A DNA stretch of 64,000 bases from Adineta vaga (Eukaryota > Rotifera), in assembly GCA_021613535.1 (NCBI GenBank), contig CP075495.1:11656001-11720000 (forward strand), given 5' to 3'. Made by a program: the position numbers and the translations under genes. Positions within the stretch are counted from its first letter, which is position 1; the number at the start of each line of letters is the position of its first letter. Below are positions 1-15,473 of the stretch, piece after piece. The notes under the pieces are model-generated. The model was given only the letters and a program-made list of their open reading frames with translations. It made no database searches and had not been told where the DNA came from.

Positions 1-1383
1 TAGGAAGCAAGTACTTTCATATCTTTATACTCAATAAAGTTGCTTGGTTTTTTCCAAGTAATGTTTATTTAAGTGAATCAACGAACCGTGCAATTGTATA
101 CACATGCTTTTGAGTTGGATATGAATTAATGTCTTTCATGCATGTGTTTTTTTCATGACGCTGCACTATACAATTAGTCTTTCCTTTGTATTCCTTAGCT
201 AATATAAGAAAAGACAAACGTGTATATTTAACGTAAGTAAATGTATGATACCAGCTTGGCTGGAATAAACCGACAAATTTTAAGCATTTTTATACTCCGT
301 ATAACACTTTCTTTCAGAGAAAGAAATTCTGGATAAAATTAGTCTTTTATTCAGATTCCTAGACTTCGGTTACCGTTTGGTTTGGTAAAACTTTATCAGA
401 AATTAATAGCGATGAAGTAGTGTCAGATTCGCATTGTTCGCTCTCAACTAACCGTGGGTCAAACCTTTTTTAACAACTATAGTGACTTTTCATGGGTTTA
501 GTGCATGCTGAATTCTGATTGGCTTGCATAGTCAGACAAACTTTAAGCATATTACCATTGTATTTAAACGTCATATAACCCTTTCTTTCAGAAAAGGGAA
601 CTGCGAATCTTGTTAGAACCTCAGTAAATTCGTGAACTTCCCTAGGGAAAATAGGTGATATTTGCGTTATTTTGTGTAAGCTTTTGACTATTATCGGAAT
701 ATATACCATCTTAAGGCTGTAAGAAGTGGACAGACGAATAAAGTATGCTTTCGTTGGACAATCTGAAGTAAAATCAACAGCAAATGATAGAACTTTCATT
801 GAGAAAAACAATTGACTTTTTCCAACTTTTTGTAGCTTTACGGCCGGATGTTGCCAAAAGGCAACATGTTGGCATTCGGCTCGATTTTAGTTTTTTAAAC
901 TCCAAAATGGAATTCGGTAACCTCCACACCTGAAAGACAAAGAATATAAAGAAGTAGAATTTTTTCCATGCTATCTTCTGGTTGTCGGCTGGAAACGGTT
1001 AAAGATTTGAATATGTTCGATTGTAACGAATGATTGAAGAAATATCTAAATATAATTTGATTCTTTTACTCGTATTTCACAATATATGTTTATGTAAATA
1101 TAGTCAAACCGTCTATTTGGTGCTTCTGATGGAACTCTATCGGCGAAGAAGAGAAATTTTTGAAAATAATACTTCATTGCATTCGTTCTCATGGAATGAA
1201 ATCATTCATTTATTTATTTGATGAAAGAAAAAGAACTTACCACCACAATTTTACGTTTCAATCTGAAGGTTAAATAAATAATATTTTTTCTTGTTTTATT
1301 TCACAGTATACATTTCGACTACGAATTATTGTAGACAGGCTGATTAACATAAAGAAAAAAGTGTATTTCTTTCAGTTACAATT
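1..1383. other. upstream stretch with no intact gene
   Basis: Apart from the minus-strand reading frame at 470-811 (listed separately) I see no gene here. There is a perfect 8-bp inverted repeat with a 4-base loop at about 849-868 (atgttgcc / ggcaacat). The last 60 bases lead into the transporter gene and carry a polypyrimidine-CAG at 1373-1375. Confidence 0.5.
470..811 (-). pseudogene. orphan reading frame, probably a gene fragment
   Basis: A 113-residue open frame runs without interruption in AT-rich DNA. It has balanced composition (Cys, Pro, Tyr, charged residues) unlike the low-complexity frames elsewhere in the window. I do not recognise the family. Downstream on the same strand (about 245-360) is a diverged second copy of its 3' part: both share the block gacaaa-tttaagcat and, about 30 bases on, ctttctttcag. 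The copy has lost an open frame over its full length. This suggests a tandemly duplicated, partly decayed gene family. No signal peptide or upstream exon is visible, so a true start cannot be given. It could also be a chance open frame. Confidence 0.35.
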
Positions 1384-3192
1384 ATGTCAACTGAAAACAC
1401 AGTAGCAACTGTACGACTTATACCGTCCACTCGTTTCACATTAGCTTTACTCGTATCTTTTGCACTTTTTATTCAATATGCTCAGCGTGTTAGTTTGTCA
1501 ATGAGTATTGTTTGTATGGTCAATAAGACGAATATAAATGATGGATCGAAACCATCCATATCTTCCGCTCAATTTATGAATCAAACATCAACAATTAAAT
1601 ATGGATCGCAATTTTTAAATGACAAACAATTTTCATGGTCCGAACTTCAACAACAAATTTTACTTGGTGCTTATTGGTTTGGTTATATTTTTACTTTAGT
1701 ACCAAGTAATTTACAAAAAAGAATAAATACTGTTATCAAATAGATTCGATCTACATTGATTTTTCTGTTTCTTTTAAACAGGTGGTTGGCTGTCAATCAC
1801 TTTAGGTGCTAAACGAATGTTTGCTGGTAGTCTTCTTTTGAGTACTATTGCAACTGTTGGCATCTGCAGCATTTATTTTATCAATAAATTCAATTTCTAT
1901 GTTGCTTTACTCTTTCGAATTATCATAGGTTTTACTCATGGTCCATTATTTCCGGCAACATATACTTTTTGGTCGGTATGGGCTGTACCTCTTGAACGAA
2001 GTACTTTGACAGCCATTGGATTTTGTAGCAATAATCTGGGTACATGTAAGTAATCAAAATGAGAGTGTTTATTGTGATTTTGATATTTTTTTCAAGCTGT
2101 AACAATGTTAATTGGCGGTCTTCTTTGTCGTTATGTTAGTTCAGGATGGGTTTATATTTTTCTTACGACAGCTCTATTTGGTTTTCTTTGGCTTCCATTA
2201 TGGTTATGGTTAGTTGCTGATACACCTCAAACTCATCGAACAATTAGTGAAAAAGAACGAAACTATATATGTAAACATATTGGTCTTAATAGTGATGATA
2301 AGAAAAAGAAAACAGTTACATTATCAGCTTTACCATGGAAAAGATTTGTTCGATCAAAACCAATTATTGCTCTATTCATTACTGAATGTTGCAATCTATT
2401 TGGTCTTTTCTTTTTCTATACAAATGTTGGTAAAATCTTAACTGAAATTCATCGTATTCCTCCTCAATATACAGGATATGTCTTAGCTGGAGGTTTTATT
2501 CTTATGCCAATCAGTAGTCTATCCGCAGGTAAATGTCAATTTACTCTTATATTATATTGAAAAATTGAATTTTATATTTCATATGTAACATCAAATAGGT
2601 GTAATTGCTGATTATCTGGTTCGGAGAAATATGATGTTATTAACTGATGTTCGAAAATTATTTAATTCATTAGCATCATTTATTCCTGCTATTTGTATGA
2701 TAGTTCTTTGTTTTTGTGATCATACTCGACAAGTCTTAGGTTTGATAACAATCTTAATCTTTCTAATTTCATCAGGTAAATACTTTACTAAATATAATGA
2801 CAATGAAAATCTCAAATGCAAAATCTCCTCTAGCATTGGCTTATGGTTCTGGTTATATTGTTAATTTTGCTGATGTATTACCTGCATATTCATCCATTGT
2901 TTTTGGTATAGTAACTGCAGCAGCAACATTGGGAGCATTGTTTGCTAATATTATAGCTGGACTTGTTATAAAACAACCTATTCTTCAAGACTGGCGAAAA
3001 ATTTTCATTCTCTTTTCTGTTATATACTTTATTGGTGGTATTGCATTTTTGGTACTTGGTTCAGCAGTACCACGATCGTGGGCTTTACATAAAACTACTA
3101 CAGAAAAACAACAAATTGAAGATACAAACATGAAAGAAGAAGGCGCAGAAGACACTATTCTTATGCAAAAATTAGAATCCACTAAAGAATAA
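1384..3192 (+). CDS. SLC17-family (sialin/VGLUT-like) anion transporter
   Basis: A major facilitator superfamily membrane transporter of the SLC17 type, the family that moves organic anions such as sialic acid, glutamate or phosphate with Na+ or H+. Exons are 1384-1705, 1782-2045, 2097-2528, 2599-2775 and 2834-3192, giving 517 residues, the usual family size. SLC17 landmarks are the long extracellular loop with N-glycosylation sites after helix 1 (residues 40-80), then LGAYWFGYIFTLVPSG, the helix-4 stretch RIIIGFTHGPLFPAT, W..WAVPLERS, and GTSVTMLIGG. After helix 6 comes the family-typical loop (DTPQTHRTISEKERNYI). The C-terminus is acidic and cytosolic. The closest relatives are probably sialin-like; the substrate cannot be read from sequence. 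A CAG acceptor-like site lies 8 bases before the ATG. Confidence 0.9.
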
Positions 3193-3524
3193 TTTTTTGA
3201 AAAAGTGTGATAGATTTTAGTCTATACGAAATTCTTTTTTATTATGCTCGAAATTTTGGAAATAAATATGAACTTGTATTCTATTCTTTTCTCAATGCGA
3301 TGAATATATGTCTGTATGGTAGATGCCGCAAGAATACGGAATAAATGAAAATACGATGTGAGGCGGTGATGATGAATCAATGGTTTTAAATTTATATTGT
3401 GCTTTACATCCAACAATTACCTTTTTCGTTGTGATGTTACTACTATTCATCACATATTATTATTATTATTATTTTTTTCTTGATCTTCAGATTTCATTTT
3501 ATTCCAATAAATACAATTTCAATA
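3193..3524. other. intergenic, transporter to PP2A-A
   Basis: 332 bp with an AATAAA-type signal about 75 bases after the transporter stop and a TTA/ATT triplet run near 3455-3475. A polypyrimidine tract ending in CAG at 3488-3490 lies 34 bases before the next ATG and may be a trans- or cis-splice acceptor. Confidence 0.5.
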
Positions 3525-6247
<2,723 letters not shown>

Positions 6248-6704
6248 AAATAACTAATTTAATTCTAACATCAAATCTTATTTTATTTCAATAGGAAAAA
6301 TTCATTTCTATCTTTTCTTTTTTAGTTTTGACGAAAACTTAATAGATCAATGACTGAATACAAAACGTCTTTTTTCTTCGTCTTTTATTTGTAACTCACG
6401 TTTTCTTTTCTTTTTCTTTTTGTATTCACAATGTTGTCGTGTTCACGTATACTTCTGGCGTTATTATTCCTTACTACGAGTTTTCTGTGAGAAAACATTT
6501 TCGCTTTCTTTTTCCTTTTCATAAATCAAAACGAAAAAAAAACAACACCACTTAATAAATATATTGTACCTTCTTCTTTTCTGTTCGTCTGATTAAACAA
6601 CACATAAATATACAATGAAGACAATGATTGCAAAAATAAAACGAATACTATTCTTTTTGAATTCTCGTGAAGAAAGATGATTTTATCTCTTTCTCATACT
6701 TCAG
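6248..6704. other. intergenic, PP2A-A to HGH1
   Basis: 457 bp, pyrimidine-rich, with no coding signal. It ends in TTCAG immediately before the HGH1 start codon (CAG at 6702-6704), a position suited to trans-splicing. Confidence 0.5.
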
Positions 6705-8040
6705 ATGTCATCAAATACTGTTGCTTTAGAAGAATTATCGCAATTTCTCGATCCACAAGGACGTCTTGATCTGAAATCATTAGCTCTTCAAACATTACTT
6801 TCTTTAACTGCATCCAAAGAAGGTCGTCATCTCATATTATCCTTACCAAATACCGATTCTAATACATCTGTATTATCATGTGTTTGTCGTTTAATATTTG
6901 AAGATGTTCAAGAATCTATTCGTTTCGATTCATTACTGTTTTTGATCAATTTAACGAGTGATAATGATTCATCTATATTTAATAATAAACAAACATCTAT
7001 TTACAGTGATTTTTGGATACAATTATTAAAAGTAATACTTTCGAAAAGACGAAGGAAATTTTTAATCTATCTGAACATTGTTTTAGCGTTGTATTGATGA
7101 TCGTCAGTATGAACATGCTGATGCTGGATGTAAATTATTATCGAATATAACATCTCGAACGATTTCAATCGATCAATTAAATGATTTTGTTAATCATTTG
7201 GATAAAAACTATCCATCATGGTTTGATCATTTAATTCAAGCTTTTTCAACGATTGATTATAATTTAAAGAAAAATAATCTCGATTATTTATCAGCATTGA
7301 TAGTTAATTTAACTCAATTGAAAGTTATTCGAGAACGTCTAAGAAATCATGAACATCTAAAACGTCTGTTATGTTTTACCGATCAAAATCATTCAACAAT
7401 TCGACGAGGAAGTGTAGCTTGTATACTGAAAAATTGTTGTTTTGATCATGGTTTGTATCTATTTGCAATAGTGAAGAAAAAAATGATTGATTTCTGCTTC
7501 GATTAATAGAAAGTCATGAACAATTAATTCATCAAATGGGCGATAATGATGATTTTATTTGTGCATTACTTTTACCACTTACCGTTGCTACAGCTGATGA
7601 ATTAACTGAAGAAGAAAATGATCAATTACCAATTGATTTACAATATTTACCAAGTAATAAACAACTTGAACCAGATCAAGATATTCAACATATTCTTCTT
7701 GAAACTATTCTTTTGGTAAGATTATCGGGAGAGAATAATTCCGTTTTTTTATCATTTTGAAATTTTGTTTTAGTTATGTGCTACAAAATCAGTTCGTGAA
7801 TATCTTCGTTCGAAACAGATTTATTACGTCCTTCGACAATATCATCAACAATCAAATTTAGATTTCGCATGTAACCGAACATGTGAACGGATTATTCAAA
7901 TATTGATTGGTGATGAAGATTATAATGTGGAAACAGATAATCTTATGGAATTAAGTATACCGGACCATTTACAAGAAAAATTTCAAGAAGTTGATCGAAA
8001 AGAAGAAGAAGAAAAAGAAGAAAATAATATTAACGAATGA
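6705..8040 (+). CDS. HGH1: HGH1 homologue (eEF2 folding adaptor)
   Basis: Armadillo-like protein of the HGH1/FAM203 family. In yeast it links the CCT chaperonin and Hsp90 systems to folding of elongation factor 2. Exons are 6705-7031, 7087-7450, 7510-7715 and 7774-8040, giving 387 residues, matching the roughly 390 of animal HGH1. Family signatures are DLKSLALQTLLSLT near the start, the FDHESHEQLI segment following an RRGSVACILKNCC block, then LPIDLQYLPSNKQ.PDQDI and the C-terminal CERIIQILIGDE. The tail is acidic. The frame is clean across all introns. A poly(A) signal AATAAA lies at 8075-8080. The start codon directly abuts a CAG, so the mature mRNA may begin almost at the ATG. Confidence 0.93.
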
Positions 8041-8885
8041 AGTGATGTTGTTTTTTCTAATATTTCTCTATTGAAATAAAAGAGAAGATATGTTGCAATC
8101 AAATATAAGAGAAATCAACTATTCTTTTTGACTTTTTGAATCAGTGATAAAAAAATAATACGATCAGGCTTCTAATGCAGATCCGAAGTATTAGAAATAC
8201 TAATACCATTTGCGCATAGTCCAATATGGTGATGATCATATGTATCCAATGGCGCCTATTAGGAATTTGAATATCACAATTAAATGTCAACAACAAGTAT
8301 GGCACAGTTATTATCGTCAATGAAAGGGTGATATTGATCTTACATGTAAAATGGATTGTCATGCATTCTATGTCAGCATCTTCATATCCAAGGCAATAGT
8401 ATAGTTCATTCCATAATAGATGTTATTTGTGTAAACATATTTTGCTTTCATAGTGATATAATTATACCACGACAATGAAATATCAATTAAGATAAAATAG
8501 AATTGCACACATCTATTGAAATGATCGAGGATTAATTTGATATTTTTGTAAAGAATGACTCATAAAAACCAACGGGGAACAAACTGATTTCAAACGCCAA
8601 AATCACATGAAATCATTGAAATCATAAATTCGTGAAATCACTTAGTTCTCCCTTGATAAAACCGATAAAATATCACTGATGTCAATGAATAATCGTTGTA
8701 TCTAAGTGAGTCAGCCTATGTCTACACATATGTTATTGTTGTTCTTTTTCTCTCGTTTTTCTTGTAATTTCACAACTATTTCGAAACGCATTACTGTTGT
8801 AATCTACAGTATAAAACAGCTTCTATTTTTTCTAGTTCATTTACATTTTATCGATTGCACTTTTTCATACAACTTAACTGGAATT
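8041..8885. other. intergenic with HGH1 poly(A) signal
   Basis: 845 bp. Contains AATAAA at 8075-8080. The rest is AT-rich with no frame I can support. An upstream in-frame ATG at 8706 would add 60 hydrophobic low-complexity residues to the next gene, but it is unlikely to be used. Confidence 0.5.
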
Positions 8886-10257
8886 ATGCCTGGACAAGTA
8901 GAACCAACAAATGATACTAAAATAAATTCTTCTCAATATGTTGGTGCAGTACCTGATATACCAGTAGAAGCTCGTCTTTCGTTAGCTCCACCAAATAATT
9001 GTGGTAATGCACCAGTAACTCGACTTTTTCTTGCTAAATATCAAGCATATCCATGTACATTGAATTGTTCCGGTGATGATGCTAGTGCTGTACTACATAC
9101 AACAACAATTGTTGAACATATTCATAATGAATTAAAACATGATTTGTCTACTGATCGTATATCACGAACATATTCTCCAAAAATGAAAGAATTCTATATT
9201 GATTCACGTGTATCTGATCTTGGTAATGGTATTATGATTGAAATAACTGATTCATATTTTCAATCTGATCTTCAAAATCCGAATAAATTAAAACCTGATT
9301 ATTCCGATGATTATTTCTTGACGCCGTCTCAAGCTATTATTCATTATCTACCTCACCATGATACATTTGTTCAAGAATTAGGAAGAACGTTCTCAAAAAT
9401 GACTGTATTTTCATCGAAATCGTGTACATTAAATATGGTTTGTCGAAATCAACATGGCTATTATCTTAATAGTATTGATATTAAAAAACCATTAATTACG
9501 GATCTTGCACTTCATTATGGTAAAGGATTCGTTGGCATACATGATAAGATTATTAAAAATTTGAATAAAAAAGAAGGAAAAGGAATTGTTCTTCTCCATG
9601 GTATTCCTGGTTCAGGTAAATTAAAAATAATCAACTAACAGAAATCAATGTTTTTCTTTTTAAATTAGGCAAAACACATTATATTCGATATTTAATTCAT
9701 GAAATTCAAGATAAAACATTAGTTTATGTACCACCAGATATGGCAAAAGAAATTTCATCACCTGAATTTCTTCCATTCCTTATGCAGTATCAAAATTCGA
9801 TTTTAATCATTGAAGATGCTGAAAATATTATTAAAGATCGAAATGAATGTTTGGTACCGTCACAAGCTGTTGCTAATCTTCTCAATTTGTAAGTTCTTTC
9901 TTTTTGATCTTCTTATGAAAGAAAGGTAACATTTTCCTCTTCATATCTAGATCTGATGGTTTATTAGGTGATGCTATGCATCAACAAATAATTGCTACAT
10001 TTAATTGTGATTTGACTACCATTGATCCTGCATTATTACGTAAAGGACGTTTAATTGCCAATTATGAATTTAACAAGTTAGACTTGGAAAGTTCAAAAAT
10101 TCTATCGGATAAATTAGGATTTGGTGTTGAAAAGATAGCTGAACCAATGACATTGGCTGAAATCTATAATCAAGGAGAAAAATCCGAAGATGACGATGAA
10201 CCAATGGAAAAAGCTCTAATTGAAACTGTTAAAACAACCGATAATGAAAAACAATAA
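8886..10257 (+). CDS. AAA-family ATPase of bacterial type
   Basis: P-loop ATPase of 418 residues in three exons (8886-9615, 9669-9888, 9951-10257). The AAA module occupies roughly residues 230-375. It has Walker A GIPGSGKT (split by intron 1), a Walker B-like SILIIEDAE, a sensor-1 stretch IIATFNCD and the arginine-containing DPALLRKGRLI. The N-terminal 230 residues resemble no eukaryotic targeting domain I know. The block from MVCRNQHGYYL through YVPPDMA and LLNLSDGLL matches, from memory, AAA ATPases annotated in Bacteroidota and cyanobacteria, not animal AAA proteins. That suggests an acquired gene that has since gained introns. Codon usage looks like its neighbours. The role is unknown; the C-terminus is acidic. 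A poly(A) signal is at 10297-10302. Confidence 0.85.
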
Positions 10258-11549
10258 ATAGAGAAATTGTTGATTTTCTAACTAGTTTCAATTAGAAATA
10301 AAACGCATATATATATATATATATGAAAAAAGTTTATCTTGTTATCATTCCTACATTAATAATCTATTTATGTCATATATATATTTGCTTTTTTCTGACA
10401 GACAAACATCAGTTTGTCATCGTACATATAAATGACAAAAAAAAGAAATTACTGCAATGATCCAGATTAAGAACGAACAAGAAAAAAAGTGACGAGAATA
10501 ATGTGCATGTATGACACTCCTCTGACAAGTAGTAGTTGTAGGTAATGCTAACATGTGAGAAACGCAAAAATAAAAGCAGCACCATTAGATATGCGTGTTG
10601 TTAGCAATAAAAAAAACGCGGACAGAATAATAACAACAACAACAACAAGGATGAAAGAGAAAAAAAAGGATTCCCGTTTCTCGCTTTCTCTCTATGGCAG
10701 TGTATCAGAGTGGGAGGAAACTGGTCTACATCAAGCATTTATAAATCATCATCGTACAGAACAGTTTGGATATACAGCAAGGTCGAAACTGATCCACTTA
10801 TATCGTAGAACAGCAAAAAAAATCGAAAGTCAATCTGAACAGAAGGTATATACTTGAAATAACGATTGAATTATGCTAAGAAGACAGCCATGCCGTGTCA
10901 ATCAAACAGACACATGTGGTTAGAATAGGAAGAAATCAGTAAAAATTCATTCTTTTTCTTCTTCAATCGTTCTCGCCTTTCGCTAGAGCCGTAAAAACCT
11001 TATATAAATTCTAATCGAATTTTATTTCTCGATTGATTGTTTAGCAATAATACTCTCATAGATAATATTTTTTCGAGAAAAAGAAAAATAATAACAACTA
11101 GAAATTTTTATCGTTTGACAATACGAAGATATCGTTTTGTTGAGACCAAAAGAAAAATATCTTCCTATAAATTTGACAAGGAATAACGATTAGTAGCTTT
11201 CGAGAATAAGTTTTATTTGCATGGTCACTTTTTTTCTTTTGACGAATACTACATAAACCTTGTATCAATTTGTATGTATGCTTGTAAAATCACTTTATCT
11301 ATGAACTTGATCGGACAGTAGTATGCGTATCTTCACGACCATGAATTGTGTTTTTCCTCTATTCTCTTTTTTTTTAAGTGACTTCGTATTTCATTCACTC
11401 AAGGTTAAGGTTACATTTGATCTTCGTTTTTTTGCTTGTATGTTATCTATCCTTAGACATAACTATGTATCTACATATACTTCGAGACTAATCGATATAG
11501 TTTACTTTCTTATAATTTAGTCTTAATTCAACGATACGAAATCATAAGT
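10258..11549. other. intergenic with AT microsatellite
   Basis: 1.3 kb. An (AT)n run lies around 10306-10324 just after the poly(A) signal. A basic frame at 10555-10857 is low-complexity and not convincing. A polypyrimidine tract ending in TAG at 11518-11520 precedes the next gene's ATG by 29 bases. Confidence 0.5.
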
Positions 11550-14500
11550 ATGCCGTCATATACGATGCTCAATGTTAAGATGCAACGAGAAACGAATAGT
11601 ACTCCATGGGGATTTCGAATGCAAGGTAGGATTTACTTCAGTAAGAAAATACTTGAAGAATTTGTATGAAAAAAAAACTTTAGGTGGAAAGGATTTTGGT
11701 TGTCCATTACAAATTCAAAAAGTTAATCCAAATAGTTTGGCTGAACGTTGTGGAATGCAACCTAATGATTATATTGTAAGAATTGGTCAGACATCAACAG
11801 AACATCTGAAACATCCGGATGCTCAAGAACTAATGAAAAATCAAAATAATATGCTTGAATTAACCTTACAACGGTTAGTCGTAAAGAAAATGTTAATTGA
11901 TATTTATAATAGAATACATATAAATATATAGAGGTGCTCCGCCCGATAGTAACGACTATAACAGTCATGTGGATTTTCCGCCTCATCAATTGATGCAACC
12001 AATATCAAGCGACGCTCCACCACAACCTCAATATCAACCACGTATACAAAATCCTACTCCACAGGTATGCTTAAGGAATGGCACATGACAGATTGTTATT
12101 GCATATTCAAGTGATAATGAATGACTTTTTAATTTATATATGGATAAAGAAGAAATTGAATAATTTGTAGTATGACAAAAATTGAAGAATATCTAATTTG
12201 GTAAACGTGCCGAACATAATCTCAGAAGACTTTCTGTTTATATTATAGAAGTAAATAATAGAAATAGAAAAGACGTGTACCATAGACGAATGCAGACAAG
12301 AAGCAGAAATTACAGAGAACGTGATATATTATATCTGTTTTAATGTTTATACATACGATGTAGTTTGTGTTCTTATCAAAATAGAAAGAAAAACTTGTAC
12401 TTTCCGAACGATTTATATCTGAAATGATCTAGAACTATTTGGTCTATTGATATTTTCAACATCATCTTAGGTTGCTATGCCAATATCGAATAATCGAGCT
12501 ATCTTAAGTCAATCGCATAATACACCAATTGGTCTTTATTCAGCTGAAAATGTTACCGATACAATTACTCGTACACTTCGAAGGTAATGTTAGAAAATTT
12601 TTGCTCGATGCATGGAAATTCTGCATGTATATTAGTATGCATGTGGCTGTAGTTCTCCATCTCCTTTACATCCTAACAATAATTCTGACCGTCGAAAAGC
12701 ATCAAATACACTCAAATCTAGTGACGTCGAAGATCTGCAACAAAAATATTTAAGTATGGATTTACAAACTAGTAAAAGTGAATCAAGACAAGGACCTGCA
12801 TTTCGAGCACTTGTTCGAGGACTTGATGAAACAGATGGTAAGCACTTATCGTTGTTACTATTATCTCTTGATTATATCATAATCATCTAAAGATACTACC
12901 AATGATTCATCAATAAAATCAAAGTAAAATCGAAATTTGAAATAAAAATATATCTTTATTTTCTTACAATCAGTTCAAATTATCAACAGATTAACACATC
13001 AACAATCAAAGGTTTTCATTATACACCTAATCAGTAAGTGATATCAATGATTTATTTTTTTATATAATATTTATAGATAATCAATATTTTTTTAGTTTTT
13101 TTTCCTACTTTTATTCGAATTTTATTTGATAAAATATCAAAGAGAGAAAGAGAAGCGAGAGAACATTTTATTTGATTGATTTTTGTGTTGATTATGATAA
13201 AACATACGGATATAATAATCAGGCATGTGAATGATCATTGTCGATGTGCTTATGCATCATTTTCATATAATATTACACACACACACACACGCATACACCC
13301 ATTATCTCTTCTAATATTTATCTATCTTTATTTTTCTTAGTATGAATATGGCACCAGAATATAGAATAGAAGAACCAAAAAAGTAAGATAACAATATGCT
13401 TTTAATTGCATCAGTATCATCTCTATGACAATATAGTTATAATGAATTTAAAGCAACGACAGCTCGATCAATGCCTAAACCAGCTCCTGCATCTACTCCC
13501 TATGATTATGCACAAAAACAACCACATCCAACGCCTTACATGGCATCTCCAGCTCCGCCACAACCTCCACCGATCCGACCAAAAACAGATGGTAAGAAGT
13601 TATATACAAGCAAAAACAAAACTTCATCATATTATCCCATTTATTCATCTTTATTTTCTAGTTGCTAATAAACCTTCATTTAATATTGATATGCAAGGAA
13701 CACCACGATCAGGAAATCGCATCTTTTTAAAAGGTAACAAAGGTAGTGCAGTTTTAACTCAAAATGACAATATCAATCAAAAACCTACCTGTCATACATG
13801 TGGAATAATAATTCGGTACTTTATTTTCAAATAAATATTTTTATTGTTCATTTTTATTATTGATAAATAGAGGTCCATATATCGCAGCTATTGGTCATTG
13901 TTATTGTGTTAATCATTTTACTTGTTCAAATTGTTCAACGAATTTAGTTGATTGTGGTTTTGTTGAAGAGAATGGAAAATTATATTGTGAGCAGGATTTT
14001 GAACAATTTCTTGCACCTCGTTGTGAAAAATGTTCCCAATCGATTTTGAAAGTAATACATAAACAAATAAATGAATTTAAAAGATTATCTAATTGATTCA
14101 ATTAAAATAGGAATGTGTTCATGCACTTGAAAAAACTTGGCATCCCGACTGTTTTACATGTACAGCATGTAAAAAATCAATTGGTACTGGATCATTTCAT
14201 GTCGAAGAAGGTGATCCTTACTGTCTTGAAGGTATAAATTACATTTCTTTAACACACATTTATCTAATCTCATTCTTTTCCTATTAGATTATCGTCGAAT
14301 GTTTCAAGCAAAATGTACAAGTTGTGACTTTCCTATCGAACCGGGTGATAAATATCTTGAAGCATTAGGTGGTACTTATCATATTGAATGTTTTACTTGT
14401 TCTGTATGTTCATAGAATCTATTATTTCGAAGAAAAACAAATTTTTATTATTTCCTTGATCTTCAATTTTAGATGTGTCAGGTCAGTTTAAATGGTCAAC

Positions 14501-14550
14501 CATTCGTTGTCAAAAATGATCGACCTTACTGTCGTTTACATGGTCGTTAA
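11550..14550 (+). CDS. PDZ-ZM-LIM protein (Zasp/LDB3-PDLIM family), with one frame break
   Basis: Muscle Z-disc type scaffold with an N-terminal PDZ domain and three C-terminal LIM domains. Exons are 11550-11625, 11684-11873, 11932-12064, 12471-12583, 12653-12837, 12974-13033, 13341-13382, 13437-13591, 13662-13815, 13871-14051, 14111-14231, 14288-14403 and 14473-14550, about 534 residues. PDZ covers residues 1-88 (carboxylate-binding loop PWGFRMQGG). A Zasp-like ZM motif, [11 protein letters not shown], is encoded by exon 4 and binds alpha-actinin in relatives. A Pro-rich linker follows. LIM domains start at about residue 360 (CHTCG), 418 (CEKC) and 477 (CTSC), with Cys/His zinc ligands intact. 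In exon 6 the frame slips by one base at the AAA run 13008-13010; the 60-nt exon needs 61 nt to join its neighbours. A poly(A) signal is at 14685-14690. Confidence 0.92.
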
Positions 14551-15473
14551 TTTTCCTTGATTGGCTTTAATGAACAATCCTTTGCATCAAACAGATACAT
14601 GTTTATTTTTATTATAGAGGAAACAAGAGACGCCCAAATAAAAAGAAAACAATCACATTCATTATTATACTGTGTTTAGCATTGAATAAATATTATGTTT
14701 GTCTTTTTCAAACACCTAGTTGCTTCTATTCACATAAATATCTTTCTATTTTCTTATTGATAATACAAAAATAATCTTCTATAATATTTATGCTATAATT
14801 GATGAAATCGAACTGATTAATGCAAGGGAAAATCTGATGCATGTTACGACATCAAAATTGAAAAGTACATTAACAAAAAAATTATTTTCATTCAAGTTAT
14901 TCATTCGATTGTACCTAAGAATTACAAAACTTCAAACAAACGAGAATCAATACGAAAGAAGAAAAAAACATCAATTATATTTGTTTTTTCTATTAATTTT
15001 AACCTTGAGAAAAAAATTTCAATCATCTATTGATTATATTCAAACAAAGCGAATATCAATTTCTTCACATCAGATGAATAGATTATGATCATTGAAAATC
15101 GAATTAATAAGAAATCAGGCATTGCCATCAAAGAAAAAAACAAAGTATTTAATGATAAAATTTTACAAATGAAGTGTATGTTCTTGTCTATGGCATTTCT
15201 GTTCGTTCTTTTTTTCTTCTTCGTAATATTTCGTTTTGTGTTGATATATTAATTCGTTTTTAAGTGCTCAAACACACTTTCTTACGCGCTGATGACATAG
15301 TACGTTTTCACCATCAGCAACGCAAACTTTTTCTATTGTTTTTTGTCATTGAAAAACAAACACAACGATAAAGAAAAAAAAATGCAAACGAAAAGAAAAA
15401 AAGTCTTCCGAAACATATTCACAAAGATTTATTATATTAAAATGTCTTTCGCCGACAGTTAACATCAACTAAG
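14551..15473. other. intergenic
   Basis: 923 bp with the PDZ-LIM poly(A) signal at 14685-14690. The frame at 14837-15088 is basic and low-complexity, with no support. A CAG at 15456-15458 lies 15 bases before the next ATG. Confidence 0.5.

Noticed and set aside
8706-8885. N-terminal extension of the AAA ATPase from the ATG at 8706
   Set aside because: The extra residues are hydrophobic low-complexity sequence with no family support; the ATG at 8886 gives a normal start.
10555-10857. 100-residue basic frame
   Set aside because: Low-complexity, no splice context and no recognisable domain.
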